Shown one piece after another: positions 54,013 to 62,747 of a stretch of 64,000 nt of DNA. The DNA is from Candidatus Firestoneibacteriota bacterium (GTDB taxonomy: Bacteria; Oederibacteriota; D2-FULL-39-29). Every line of letters starts with the position of its first letter. Positions within the stretch are counted from its first letter, which is position 1. The translations under genes were made by a program, and so were the position numbers. Below the pieces are notes generated by a model. It was not told where the DNA came from. It saw only the letters and a program-made list of their open reading frames with translations, and ran no database searches. The stretch covers positions 1 through 64,000 of the forward strand of contig CAIYPD010000061.1 in the NCBI GenBank assembly GCA_903928075.1, in the 5' to 3' direction.

Positions 54013-55056
54013 TTAAAAAAATAATTTAAACAGCTTTAATATTCCCTGTTTCCAGGGTTCCCGGTGGGAAATACCGGAACTTTTCTGGAAATAATCAATA
54101 TTTGCCACATACCAAATATAATTTCTAAGTAACGCATCCTGATTGGAGAACTTCGGCGCATAACCCAGAATTTTCTCTGCCTTTTCAATGGAGACAAATG
54201 AATCCTTAGAGGCCGTCTCATAGACCCATTTGTACAAAGGTGAAAGATGCAGCAATTCAAGAGCCCGGAGAGTCATAATTACCGGCCAGGCCGGAAAGCC
54301 TTTTATTTTTTTACCGTAACCGGCGTAATCAAGAACCACCTGGTAGTCCGCCTTCATAGTGGTAAACTGCTTGGCACCTATATTAAAAGTATCATTAACT
54401 ATTTTTTCATCTTTTGTCGCAGTAAGGTAGATGGCTTCGCAAAGATCCTCCACATCCAGGAACTGATAACGGTTATTGCCGCTGCCTATCATGGGAAAAC
54501 CCCGCCCGCTTTTGGCCCAGTCATAAAAAAGAGCAAAGACCCCGAGCCGTTCCGGCCCAATAAAGGATTTTGGCCTTATAATAGGGATAACCATGCCTTT
54601 TTTCCTGTATTCAAGGCAGACTTCTTCGGCCAATATTTTCGCTTTACCGTACGGCCCGACTCCGTCCATTTTGTCAGTTTCCACAAGCGGATGATGATCG
54701 GGAATCCCATAAACCGCCGTAGAGGATATATGAATGACTCTCTTCACTTTTTTATTAAAGGCCTCTTCGAGAACATTTCTCGTGCCGTCTATGTCCGTGG
54801 AAAAAATATCTTCTTTTTTGTAAAGAGGCAGGGCAGCGGCGGTATGAACCACTATATCAATATTTTGCATTGCCTTTTCAAGGCACTCTTTATTCCTTAT
54901 ATCTCCGTTGATTACCGTAACCAGATCTTTTACATCCTTATAAGTAAACTCTGCAAAATCATAAGAAACAACCTCGTGCCCTTTGGCCAGCAAATATCTG
55001 ATTAAATTAATGCCAAGAAATCCCGCTCCGCCTGTCACCAAATATCTCTGCCCCAT
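54013..55056 (-). CDS. NAD-dependent epimerase/dehydratase (extended SDR)
   Basis: 347 residues of extended short-chain dehydrogenase fold. GGAGFLG at residues 9-15 binds NAD; the catalytic YGKAK is Y136 and K140; the serine of ISSTAVYG is at 111-112. The C-terminal part (MTLRALELLHLSPLYKWVYE) is typical of sugar epimerases such as UDP-glucose 4-epimerase-like or 3-beta-HSD-like proteins. Lies between gmhA and hldD, so it may make an LPS or surface-sugar nucleotide, but no substrate can be named. Confidence 0.85.
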   Translation of the reverse strand: MGQRYLVTGGAGFLGINLIRYLLAKGHEVVSYDFAEFTYKDVKDLVTVINGDIRNKECLEKAMQNIDIVVHTAAALPLYKKEDIFSTDIDGTRNVLEEAFNKKVKRVIHISSTAVYGIPDHHPLVETDKMDGVGPYGKAKILAEEVCLEYRKKGMVIPIIRPKSFIGPERLGVFALFYDWAKSGRGFPMIGSGNNRYQFLDVEDLCEAIYLTATKDEKIVNDTFNIGAKQFTTMKADYQVVLDYAGYGKKIKGFPAWPVIMTLRALELLHLSPLYKWVYETASKDSFVSIEKAEKILGYAPKFSNQDALLRNYIWYVANIDYFQKSSGISHREPWKQGILKLFKLFF

Positions 55057-55090
55057 CCGCTTCTCCTTTTACCGCAGTCAACGGTCACTT

Positions 55091-55121
55091 AATCATTTAT
55101 TATCTATCATCTATAATATAT
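55091..55121. repeat. Degenerate repeat family G, copy 2
   Basis: TCATTTATTATCTATCATCT; contains the 10-mer TATTATCTAT (55098-55107) shared with 776-785. It precedes the hldD stop region by about 10 bases. Confidence 0.4.
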
Positions 55122-55131
55122 TTTTTTATTA

Positions 55132-56088
55132 TTACAAATACTTCCCTTCCTTCAGATAGCCGGCGTAATCCTTAACTGCTTCATTCAGACCGGAAAAATT
55201 TTTTTTGTAGCCCGCAGCCCGCAGTTTATCTGTATCCGCAAGAGTAAAGTATTGATACTTGTCTTTCAGGACTTCCGGCATATCAACATAGGTTATTTCC
55301 GGCTTCCGGCCTGCCGCGGCAAACATAGCTTTAGCCAGATCATTCCAGCTTTCCGCCCTGCCCGTCCCCACATTGAAAATACCTGTTTTTTTTGGATGAA
55401 GAATGAAATACCAGACAACCTCCAGGACATCCTTAATATAAATAAAATCCCTTTTCTGTTCCCCGTCTTTGTAATCCTTTCTGTAAGATTTGAAGAGTTT
55501 CATACCCTGACCCTTCAGAATATTCGGGTAGGACTTTGCGATAAGGCTCTTCATATCTCCTTTGTGATATTCATTGGGCCCGAAAACATTAAAGAACTTA
55601 AAACCGGTCATTTTTTTGTCATAACCGTTTTCCAGGAGCCAAAGATCAAATATTTGCTTGGAGTATCCGTAAGCATTTAAAGGCTTAAGTAACGGCGTGT
55701 TATTATTAGCATCAGAATAGCCCTGACTGCCGTCGCCGTAGGTCGCGCCCGACGAGGCGTAGAGAAATTGCGTTTTATTTTTAAGCGCCAGGAGCGCCAG
55801 TTTTTGAGTATACCGGTAATTATTTTCCATAAGGAAAGAAACATCTGTTTCCGTGGTGGAAGAACACGCGCCCATATGCAAGATAAGATCGCATTTGTGC
55901 TTTGCAAGATAATCAAAGAGCGCCTCTTTATCAAGATACTCGGTGAACTGTTTACCCACAAGATTTTTCCAGCTCTCGGACCTGCCAAGTTTATCGACAA
56001 CAATTATGTCCCTGATACCTTCCCGGTTTAATTTATGAATAAGACAACTGCCTATAAAACCCGCCCCCCCCGTAACAACTACTCTCAT
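55132..56088 (-). CDS. hldD: ADP-L-glycero-D-manno-heptose-6-epimerase
   Basis: Final epimerase for ADP-heptose. 318 residues of extended SDR: GGAGFIG at residues 7-13, catalytic Y140-x3-K144 (AYGYSKQIFD), HMGACSSTTE at 71-80 and KFFNVFGPNEYHKGDMKSLI. The ACSSTTETD and EYHKGDM motifs separate HldD from other epimerases. Separated by about 75 bases from the preceding epimerase gene. Works on the product of RfaE2. The large intergenic repeat region at 56089-56282 lies upstream. Confidence 0.96.
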   Translation of the reverse strand: MRVVVTGGAGFIGSCLIHKLNREGIRDIIVVDKLGRSESWKNLVGKQFTEYLDKEALFDYLAKHKCDLILHMGACSSTTETDVSFLMENNYRYTQKLALLALKNKTQFLYASSGATYGDGSQGYSDANNNTPLLKPLNAYGYSKQIFDLWLLENGYDKKMTGFKFFNVFGPNEYHKGDMKSLIAKSYPNILKGQGMKLFKSYRKDYKDGEQKRDFIYIKDVLEVVWYFILHPKKTGIFNVGTGRAESWNDLAKAMFAAAGRKPEITYVDMPEVLKDKYQYFTLADTDKLRAAGYKKNFSGLNEAVKDYAGYLKEGKYL

Positions 56089-56128
56089 AAAAACTCCTTT
56101 TCCGTTAAACTTTGCAATTCTTTTATTC

Positions 56129-56166
56129 TGTCCTCGATCTTCCGCCCTCCGCCTTCCGTCCTCAGT
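56129..56166. repeat. Degenerate repeat family C, copy 2
   Basis: Contains GCCTTCCGTCCTCAGT (56151-56166), identical at 18232-18247, and CTTCCGCCCT, identical at 33682-33691. Runs into family B without a gap. Confidence 0.65.
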
Positions 56167-56171
56167 CTCTT

Positions 56172-56262
56172 ACTTGCCAAACATCCAAACCTCTGACCTT
56201 CCAAACCTCCAGCCTCTATCCTCTTGCTTTTGCCAAACATCCAAACCTCTGACCTTCTAAGC
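56172..56262. repeat. Degenerate repeat family B, copies 2 and 3 (28-base perfect direct repeat)
   Basis: 28 bases at 56174-56201 recur perfectly at 56230-56257 (56-base offset; begins TTGCCAAACATCCAAACC). A diverged third copy lies at 27520-27557. The space between the copies is itself related pyrimidine-rich sequence. The whole gap 56089-56282 holds no gene. Confidence 0.85.
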
Positions 56263-56282
56263 CTCCGACTTCCGTCTTCCAG

Positions 56283-57269
56283 CTATTTGGGAACCACCGC
56301 GTTTATCAGTACCGCATTTATCGAGCCTACAAACGCTTTGCTCTTCATCATGAGCGGTATATGAGGTTCTTCTACCGAAACCCAGACGGTAACTTCGCCT
56401 TCCTGTTTAAAAATGCTTTCAAAATTCATGAACGGCCGGACGGCATACGCCTCATAACGGCCTAAAGGTATTCTAACCATTTCTTTTCTGAGAACACTGG
56501 CCGTCATCTTGTTTACCTTCCCTTCAGCATAGACAGGGATTTCAATATTCCTTCCGACCCCGAGCGTGTGTGCCCGGAAATAATAGAAAGCAGAAAGAAT
56601 GTCCTGGCAAAACTCAGAAATATTATACAGCTTATCGCCTTCTTTGACCAGCCCGTTGTTCTGGTCGAAGTACTGCGTCGTCTCACTTTCATAATTTCCT
56701 TCAACAAGCTTCTTATAGAGTTTTCTGGAATATAAGCCTTGTATATCTATAAAGCTTTCCACGGTATCGTCCACCCTGTAAACAGCGGCGAAAAGAGGAA
56801 CAACTTTAGCGTTTGAGACCAGGCGATAGGCCGGCTGACCTTCTATCTTGACTTTTTCTTTTATTTCAAAGGTTGCCGTCGCGGCGGTAATCCCCAGATA
56901 CTGAACAGCAAACTCAAATTTTTCGCCTACACCAAATTCCTTATATTTGAATTTTCGGCTCTTTGTTTTAGGCGCGGGGTCCGGCGGCAGATTCTGCATT
57001 ACCGGACTGCTTTTTTCTTCTGTTATCGCCTTTCCGTCCGGGAAAACTGATTTAGGACTTTCCAGGTAAACCTCAGGGGCAGCCGGAAGAATTGCTTCTT
57101 TTTGCAGAAGGGGTTCAAATGAAAAGCGTTCAGCTGTAATTTCGCGCATATTTTTAAATTCATCCTTTTTGGCTTGTGCACTGCTTTCTATAAATGAATA
57201 TTTACCTTTTGTTACACATCCAAAAAAGACGAGAACCATTACCAGCAAGATACCCGTAAATATTTTCAT
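56283..57269 (-). CDS. DUF3108 lipoprotein
   Basis: 328 residues. Lipobox VLVFFGCVTK with C18, after MKIFTGILLVM. The DUF3108 domain runs from about residue 110: FGVGEKFEFAVQYLGITAAT, then the VSNAKVVPLFAAVYRVDDTV segment, ETTQYFDQNN and SAFYYFRAHTLGVG. DUF3108 proteins are outer-membrane or periplasmic proteins of unknown function; they are often linked to envelope or cell-surface genes, which agrees with the heptosyltransferase next to it (ATGA overlap). Pro-rich linker (residues 60-95) joins the lipid anchor to the domain. Confidence 0.88.
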   Translation of the reverse strand: MKIFTGILLVMVLVFFGCVTKGKYSFIESSAQAKKDEFKNMREITAERFSFEPLLQKEAILPAAPEVYLESPKSVFPDGKAITEEKSSPVMQNLPPDPAPKTKSRKFKYKEFGVGEKFEFAVQYLGITAATATFEIKEKVKIEGQPAYRLVSNAKVVPLFAAVYRVDDTVESFIDIQGLYSRKLYKKLVEGNYESETTQYFDQNNGLVKEGDKLYNISEFCQDILSAFYYFRAHTLGVGRNIEIPVYAEGKVNKMTASVLRKEMVRIPLGRYEAYAVRPFMNFESIFKQEGEVTVWVSVEEPHIPLMMKSKAFVGSINAVLINAVVPK

Positions 57270-58294
57270 AAAAACAATTTAACCTTTTCTAAAATCTCGG
57301 CAACAGAAATCATATCCAGACAATTATAGTGAACACATTTATTTCCGGTGCATTTTTGACAGTTTTCCAGTTTTGGTTTTATCACAAAGGCTTTGTTTCC
57401 CCACGGCCCCCATCTCTTCTCGCTAACCACATAGACCGGAGAAAACAAAGATATGGTCGGTGTTTTTACTGCCGCTGCGATATGCATGGTTCCGGTGTTT
57501 TTGCTGATAAATATAGACATTTTTTTTAAAACGGCCCCGAGTTGTTTTATATCCGCACTGCCTTTTAATACCGGCGGAGGATTTTGCATCAGTTCAAAAA
57601 GCTTTTTTGTAACTTTATCCTCTCCCTTTCCTTCAATCAAAATAACTTTTACTTTCAGTTCTTCCCGGAGCGCTTCTATCAGCCGCGCATATTTTTCCAG
57701 GCTCCAATTACCGAGCATTCCGTCGGCCCCGCCCGGATGTACTGCAACTATTTTTCCGCTGAGCCCGTGTTTTCCGATAAACTCGGCGGCAAATATTTCA
57801 TCCTGCCGATTAAGCCAGAGCGCAATATTTTTGTCCTTTATTGGCACAGAAATTGAGCTTAATAAATCAAGATTATATTCAAGTTCGTGCTTTTCTACTT
57901 TGCTTCTGTGAATAGCGGCCCTTTTATTATAAAGAAAAGAGTACCACCTTGAAGAAACCCCCACTCTTATAGGGATACCTGCAAGAAAAGCGGCCAGAGA
58001 AACCTTAAAACGGGGAAAGACCTGAAGAACGGTATCAAATTTTGCGCGGCGCATTTCCGCTGTGAGCCTGAAAAGACCGCCAAGGCCGGCATGTTTGCCT
58101 TTAGGGTCGTAAACTATAAACTCATTAAGATAGGGATTGTCTTCAAGAACTTTTTTACTGTACTCTGTGCCTAAAAAAGCAATGTAAGCCTTCTCATTCG
58201 CCAGACGCAGATTGGTAATAACAGGGAGCGTAAGCAGCACATCTCCGATACGGTCAGTACGGCAAATAAGTATTCTATTATAAGAAGCCATCAT
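57266..58294 (-). CDS. Glycosyltransferase family 9 (ADP-heptose:LPS heptosyltransferase type)
   Basis: Adds heptose to the LPS inner core. 343 residues from the ATG at 58292-58294. GT9 motifs: ILICRTDRIGDVLLTLPVIT at the N-terminus, VAVHPGGADGMLGNWSLEKY near residue 180 and ISKNTGTMHIAAAVKTPTIS, with a Cys-rich C-terminus (NCQKCTGNKCVHYNCLD) as in many WaaF/WaaC. The frame continues upstream to 58612 but there it crosses the tRNA-Met gene antisense and carries a well-known antisense-tRNA peptide; it is rejected. The -10 (58301-58306) sits so close that the transcript may be leaderless. Overlaps the DUF3108 gene by four bases. Confidence 0.92.
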   Translation of the reverse strand: MMASYNRILICRTDRIGDVLLTLPVITNLRLANEKAYIAFLGTEYSKKVLEDNPYLNEFIVYDPKGKHAGLGGLFRLTAEMRRAKFDTVLQVFPRFKVSLAAFLAGIPIRVGVSSRWYSFLYNKRAAIHRSKVEKHELEYNLDLLSSISVPIKDKNIALWLNRQDEIFAAEFIGKHGLSGKIVAVHPGGADGMLGNWSLEKYARLIEALREELKVKVILIEGKGEDKVTKKLFELMQNPPPVLKGSADIKQLGAVLKKMSIFISKNTGTMHIAAAVKTPTISLFSPVYVVSEKRWGPWGNKAFVIKPKLENCQKCTGNKCVHYNCLDMISVAEILEKVKLFL

Positions 58295-58300
58295 AATCAA

Positions 58301-58329
58301 ATTATACCATAGAGATAATGCAGTGTACA
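58301..58329 (-). promoter_or_regulatory. Extended -10 promoter for the heptosyltransferase gene
   Basis: On the minus strand TGTACA (58324-58329), 17-base spacer ending TGG, TATAAT (58301-58306). Transcription start is expected at or near 58294, the A of the ATG. Confidence 0.65.
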
Positions 58330-58419
58330 GAAGCAGAAACAAAAACAAATAATCCGTAAGAGTTTGCCTAGCTTTTAATTGATAATTGCAGCATTTTTTG
58401 GTAGAATGGTACTCCATGT

Positions 58420-58495
58420 GGCGGTGTAGCTCAGTTGGTAGAGCACGGGAATCATAATCCCATGGTCGGGGGTTCAAGTCCCTCCGCCGCCACCA
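58420..58495 (+). tRNA. tRNA-Met (CAT)
   Basis: 76 bases with encoded CCA. Acceptor GGCGGTG/CGCCGCC (58420-58426 with 58485-58491), D-stem GCTC/GAGC, anticodon loop ATCATAA with CAT at 58453-58455, T-stem GGGGG/CCCTC with loop TTCAAGT. The first pair is G1-C72, so it is an elongator tRNA; the anticodon stem has one mismatch at its outer pair (C-A). The TTCATAA-like loop fits Met more than the CAT isoleucine tRNA. Confidence 0.93.
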
Positions 58496-58555
58496 ATTAT
58501 AAAAAGATAGTCTAAAAGTCAAAAGTCCGTAAAAAAAAGTACTTTTTTTGTTTTT

Positions 58556-58595
58556 GACCTTATAGACCTTCGACCTTACAAACCTTAGGGACGGT
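58556..58595. repeat. Degenerate repeat family A, copy 3
   Basis: GACCTTATAGACCTTCGACC followed by TTACAAACCTTAGGG on the + strand, just before the plus-strand PfkB gene. Same strand orientation as the copies between minus-strand genes. Confidence 0.65.
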
Positions 58596-58598
58596 ATT

Positions 58599-59513
58599 AT
58601 GCTCCTGGTCATTGGGTTAAATAATGCTTACCAGAAAGTCTTTGTTTTCGACGCTTTTTTTGAAGGCCGGGTTCTTCGGGCCAAAGCCTCCTATACCTCT
58701 GCCAGCGGGAAGGGTCTCAACACCGCAAGAGCTCTAAAAACCCTGGGCGGAAATGTAGTTGCTTCAGGTTTAATAGGAGGGAGCAACGGCAGGCATATCC
58801 TCGAAGAACTAAAAAAGGAAAAGGTCCGTTCTGCTTTTGTTTCTACCGCCGCCAATACCAGACTCTGCCTGACTGTCGTAAACAATAAAAAACATACTTT
58901 TACCGAGCTTATTGAACCGGCGGGGAAAATATCTACCTCCGAAAATGCGGCTCTTAAGAGAAAACTCTCAGAACTTCTCAAAAAAGCAAACCTAGCCACT
59001 GTCTCCGGCACACTGCCGCCGGGAGTTCCGGAAAATATCTACAAATGGATAATACAAGAGGCGGCAAAAACCGGAACACGGGTTCTGGCTGATATAAGTA
59101 AAGGCCCTATGCTTTCGGCCGCTACGGCAAAACCCTACCTTATTAAAATGAACCGCGAAGAATTTTCGGATACCTTCAGAACTAAAAATGTTAAAGACCA
59201 GATATACAAACTCTTCAAAAAGGGGATCTGCTGGATAATTATTACCGACGGCAGAAAGAATTTTATGGCAGGAGTTTCCGGAAAAATATTCCTGGTTACC
59301 CCGCCAAAAATAAAAGCGGTTAACGGAGTCGGGGCCGGCGACGCCATGCTGGCCGGACTGGCCTACGGAATAGACAAAGGGTTTATCCCTGAAGAAACAC
59401 TGAAAATCGCCTCGGCTGCCGGAGCGGCAAGCGCAATGACAATAAGGCCTTCAGAGTTCAAACCGGCAATGCTGAAGAAACTTATATTAAAAGTCAAAGT
59501 AAGGCTGCTCTAA
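58599..59513 (+). CDS. PfkB-family sugar kinase (1-phosphofructokinase / tagatose-6-phosphate kinase type)
   Basis: 304 residues. N-terminal signature ASGKGLNTARALKTLGG (residues 35-51), C-terminal GVGAGDAMLAGLAYGI with catalytic D248. The N-terminal IGLNNAYQKVFVFDAFFEGR and SGTLPPGVPENIYKWII resemble the FruK/LacC subgroup, which phosphorylates fructose-1-phosphate or tagatose-6-phosphate. Stands alone on the plus strand behind the tRNA gene and a family A repeat; no PTS or fructose gene is adjacent, so the substrate is uncertain. No terminator was recognised after it. Confidence 0.87.
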   Translation: MLLVIGLNNAYQKVFVFDAFFEGRVLRAKASYTSASGKGLNTARALKTLGGNVVASGLIGGSNGRHILEELKKEKVRSAFVSTAANTRLCLTVVNNKKHTFTELIEPAGKISTSENAALKRKLSELLKKANLATVSGTLPPGVPENIYKWIIQEAAKTGTRVLADISKGPMLSAATAKPYLIKMNREEFSDTFRTKNVKDQIYKLFKKGICWIIITDGRKNFMAGVSGKIFLVTPPKIKAVNGVGAGDAMLAGLAYGIDKGFIPEETLKIASAAGAASAMTIRPSEFKPAMLKKLILKVKVRLL

Positions 59514-59589
59514 AATTTATACCAACGGGTCTGTTTTTTACGCTGCAGGACAACACTAACCATCCCGGTAAAAACACCACAACTAATTT

Positions 59590-60075
59590 CTACTTTTTTA
59601 TTTCATAGCGCATTTCTTTTGTGTGTTTAAAGCCCAGCCGTTTGTAAACACTTTCGCCCTGCTCAGAGGCATGGAGTTCTACTCTCGGATACCCGTGTTT
59701 TTTGGCCCATTTTATCGACTCTTTAACGACCAAGGTTGCCAGACCTTGGCCTCGATATTCTTTCTCGGTGTGAACGGAGAGGAGATAGGGGACTTCTTTT
59801 TTCTTTGCCAGCGGCCTGGACTGTACTTCTTCCAGCCACAAACACCCGCCAGAAACAACCTTTCCCTCGCCATTTTCTATCAAAAACCCAAAATACTTTC
59901 CTTGCTTGAACTTCTCCCTAACCCAACTTACATATTCCTTGTCTCCGGAACTTGCTTCCTTCCTCGAAAAGATACCCATGTCAGAAAACATTTCCCTGCG
60001 TTGATATGCGAGGATATCCAAGTCTTTTAAAGTGGCACGGCGTACTTTGAATTTTTCCTTCAGTTTGGACCGCAT
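59590..60075 (-). CDS. GNAT-family N-acetyltransferase
   Basis: 161 residues. The acetyl-CoA loop is YRGQGLATLVV (motif A) preceded by SVHTEKE; the C-terminal YPRVELHASEQGESVYKRLGF is the GNAT motif B. N-terminal FKVRRATLKDLDILAYQRREM (residues 9-29). The protein could acetylate a small molecule or a protein; the target is not shown. It starts 6 bases after the mutS stop on the same strand. Confidence 0.88.
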   Translation of the reverse strand: MRSKLKEKFKVRRATLKDLDILAYQRREMFSDMGIFSRKEASSGDKEYVSWVREKFKQGKYFGFLIENGEGKVVSGGCLWLEEVQSRPLAKKKEVPYLLSVHTEKEYRGQGLATLVVKESIKWAKKHGYPRVELHASEQGESVYKRLGFKHTKEMRYEIKK

Positions 60076-60081
60076 ACTGAT

Positions 60082-62745
60082 TTACTCCCCGCTCTTCTTT
60101 AACTCGTTAAGCACATTAATGGCTTCGATAGGGCTTAGGCCATTTACATCGATCCCTTCGAGTTTTTTCAGGAGTTCTAGAGCTTTTACCGTCTCTTCAG
60201 ATTGCTTTGGCACCCTGGCGTCAAATATCGACATCTGGGAGATAACCGCAGCCCCGCCGGCTATTTTCGACTTGCCTTCTTTATCGTAGTTGGCTTCTTC
60301 CAGATTATGGAGAATCTCTTTTGAGCGCTTGAGGACTTCTTTCGGCAGTCCGGCTAATCTGGCGACCTGAATACCATAACTCCGGTCCGCAGCGCCTTCA
60401 ACAATTTTTCTCACAAATATTATCTCGTCTTTCCATTCTTTTACCAGAATATTGTAATTTTTTACACGGGGCAGAGTTAGAGCGAGTTCAGTAAGTTCAT
60501 AAAAGTGCGTCGCAAATATTGTTTTGGCACCGAGTTTTTTCTCGTCATGGAGATACTCCACGACCGCCCAGGCGATACTGATACCGTCAAAAGTCGCAGT
60601 GCCGCGGCCTATCTCGTCAAGAATTATGAGAGAACGCTTGGTCGCATTATTTAAGATATTCGCTGTTTCCAGCATCTCCACCATAAAGGTAGACTGCCCA
60701 AGTGCCAGATTATCGGAAGCCCCCACGCGGGTGAAAATGCGGTCTACCACGCCGATAACGGCAGAGTCGGCAGGGACAAAAGAGCCTATCTGCGCCATAA
60801 GCACAATCAGCGCTGTCTGCCTCAGATAGGTGGATTTGCCTGCCATATTAGGCCCGGTGAGAATTATTATCTGGGAATCTTTATTGTCAAGCACCGTATC
60901 ATTGGAGACAAAACCGTCCGGGACTATCAATTCTATGACCGGATGCCTGCCGCCCTTTATGGAGATAAGATCAGTTTCATTTATCTCCGGTTTCACATAT
61001 TTATTTACTGCAGCGGCTTCCGCAAAGGCCGCCAGCGTGTCCAGAGAGCCCGCAAGCTGCGCGTTTTCCTGCAACTCGGGGAGTTTCTGCGCCACTTTTT
61101 CTCTGAGCCCGCAAAATATCTCATACTCCAGGGCCGTTATCTTCTCTTCACTCGAAAGCACGAGGCCTTCATATTCCTTCAGTTCCGGAGTAATGAACCT
61201 TTCCGCGTTTGTGAGAGTCTGCTTTCTGGTATAATTATCCGGCGCCTTGGTCATGTTGGCTTTGCTTACTTCTATATAATAGCCAAAGACCGAAGTATAG
61301 CCCACTTTTAACGAGGAGATGCCCGTCCGCTTTCTTTCCCCCTCCTGAAATTTTGTAATCCAGTCCTTGCCGCCGCGGCTGACATTTTTAAGCTTGTCCA
61401 ACTCTTCATTTATACCCGCCTTGATAATATTCCCTTCCTTGATGGTAAGCGGCGGATTTTCTTCAAGATGAGTTTCCAATTGTTTGGCAGTTTCTTCCAG
61501 CAAATGAAGTTTTTCTTTTATATCAAGGATAATTTTTGATTTACACTTTTCGAGTATTTTCTTCAGCCCAGGCAGTTCTTTCAGGGAATTTTTAAGCGCC
61601 GCGAGTTCCCGCGCGTTAACAGTTTTACAGCCTATCTTTCCCGAAACCCTTTCAAAATCCGTAAGCGCATTCAAAGCTTTTCTGATATTTTGTCTGAGAA
61701 TGTAATCCTCAAGTATTTCGGCAACACCTTCCTGCCGTTTTATTATTTCCTTAACATCCAGAAGCGGTTCCAAAAGCCATCTTTTAAGCACCCTGCCGCC
61801 CATAGCGCTGACTGTTTTATCGAGCACCTGAAAAAGCGTGCCTTCCTGGGTTTTATCGGCCATTCTCTCAAAAAGTTCGAGATTCTTTCTGGTAGAACCA
61901 TCCACGAGCATAAAGTCACCGGGATTATAAGGGCTTATCTTGTTTATATGCGCTACCACGCCTTTCTGGGTCTCTTCAATATATTTTAGTGCAACTCCGG
62001 CAGCGCCCACGGCAGAGTTATACTCTAGAATACCAAAACCGTCCAGCGAGGCAACTTTAAAATGTTTCTTTAATGCCTCCCTGGCAATTTCGGTGTCAAA
62101 GTAGTAGTCTTCAAAGTAGTTCACAAGAATATTATTTACCGCCAGGTATTTTATAAGCAGAGGTTGTCCGGCTTCAAAGGTCTGCGGGAGAATTATTTCT
62201 TTGGGCCTGAATTTATTTAACTCGTCAAAAGCCGCGTCCGGACCGGCTTTAACATTCACTTCGGTTACAAGAAATTCTCCGGTGGAAATATCTATAAAAG
62301 CCAAACCTGCCGTGCCGTTATCCAGCTTTAAACAGGCCAGAAAATTATTGGACTTTGCTTCCAGGAGCCCGTCTTCAAGCACCGTGCCCGGGGTAATGAG
62401 TTTAACCACTTCCCTCTTTACCAGGCCCTTGGCCAGTTTCGGATCTTCCACCTGTTCGCAAATGGCCACCTTATAGCCGTTTTTAATGAGCCGGGTGATG
62501 TAATTAAGCGAAGAGTGGAAAGGAATGCCGCACATCGGTGCGCCGGTATCTGTTTTTTCCGCGCCGCCCCGCCCGCCGCCCCTTTTGGTAAGGACTATCT
62601 GGAGGACTTTTGACGCAAGTTTGGCATCCTCAAAAAACATCTCGTAAAAATCCCCGAGCCGGAAGAAGAGGATGGCATCCGGATACTGTTTTTTTATTTC
62701 CCGGTACTGCCGCATCATAGGCGTAAGTGAATCTAAGTTTTCCAC
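60082..62745 (-). CDS. mutS: DNA mismatch repair protein MutS
   Basis: Detects mismatches and recruits MutL. 887 residues. The mismatch-binding Phe-x-Glu is F33-Y34-E35 (RLGDFYEMFFED), Walker A is TGPNMAGKSTYLRQ near residue 630, followed by SFVPADSAVIG and the Walker B/DEIGRGTATFDGISIAWAVV part, and the C-terminal helical region ends with SPIEAINVLNELKK. It starts 3 bases after the lytic transglycosylase stop. MutL is not in the window. Family MutS1. Confidence 0.97.
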   Translation of the reverse strand: MENLDSLTPMMRQYREIKKQYPDAILFFRLGDFYEMFFEDAKLASKVLQIVLTKRGGGRGGAEKTDTGAPMCGIPFHSSLNYITRLIKNGYKVAICEQVEDPKLAKGLVKREVVKLITPGTVLEDGLLEAKSNNFLACLKLDNGTAGLAFIDISTGEFLVTEVNVKAGPDAAFDELNKFRPKEIILPQTFEAGQPLLIKYLAVNNILVNYFEDYYFDTEIAREALKKHFKVASLDGFGILEYNSAVGAAGVALKYIEETQKGVVAHINKISPYNPGDFMLVDGSTRKNLELFERMADKTQEGTLFQVLDKTVSAMGGRVLKRWLLEPLLDVKEIIKRQEGVAEILEDYILRQNIRKALNALTDFERVSGKIGCKTVNARELAALKNSLKELPGLKKILEKCKSKIILDIKEKLHLLEETAKQLETHLEENPPLTIKEGNIIKAGINEELDKLKNVSRGGKDWITKFQEGERKRTGISSLKVGYTSVFGYYIEVSKANMTKAPDNYTRKQTLTNAERFITPELKEYEGLVLSSEEKITALEYEIFCGLREKVAQKLPELQENAQLAGSLDTLAAFAEAAAVNKYVKPEINETDLISIKGGRHPVIELIVPDGFVSNDTVLDNKDSQIIILTGPNMAGKSTYLRQTALIVLMAQIGSFVPADSAVIGVVDRIFTRVGASDNLALGQSTFMVEMLETANILNNATKRSLIILDEIGRGTATFDGISIAWAVVEYLHDEKKLGAKTIFATHFYELTELALTLPRVKNYNILVKEWKDEIIFVRKIVEGAADRSYGIQVARLAGLPKEVLKRSKEILHNLEEANYDKEGKSKIAGGAAVISQMSIFDARVPKQSEETVKALELLKKLEGIDVNGLSPIEAINVLNELKKSGE

Positions 62746-62747
62746 AA

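Noticed and set aside
54247-55005. 252-codon plus-strand frame
   Set aside because: Antisense of the epimerase at 54013-55056, which has clear SDR motifs.
56172-56262. Possible CRISPR array
   Set aside because: Only two perfect copies, the spacer between them is related repeat sequence, and no cas gene is present.
58532-58549. A/T palindrome after the tRNA as a terminator
   Set aside because: AAAAAAAGTACTTTTTTT has no loop and only weak pairs; not a convincing terminator.
58295-58612. N-terminal extension of the heptosyltransferase frame
   Set aside because: It crosses the tRNA-Met gene antisense and lacks any family similarity; the GT9 domain begins at the ATG at 58294.
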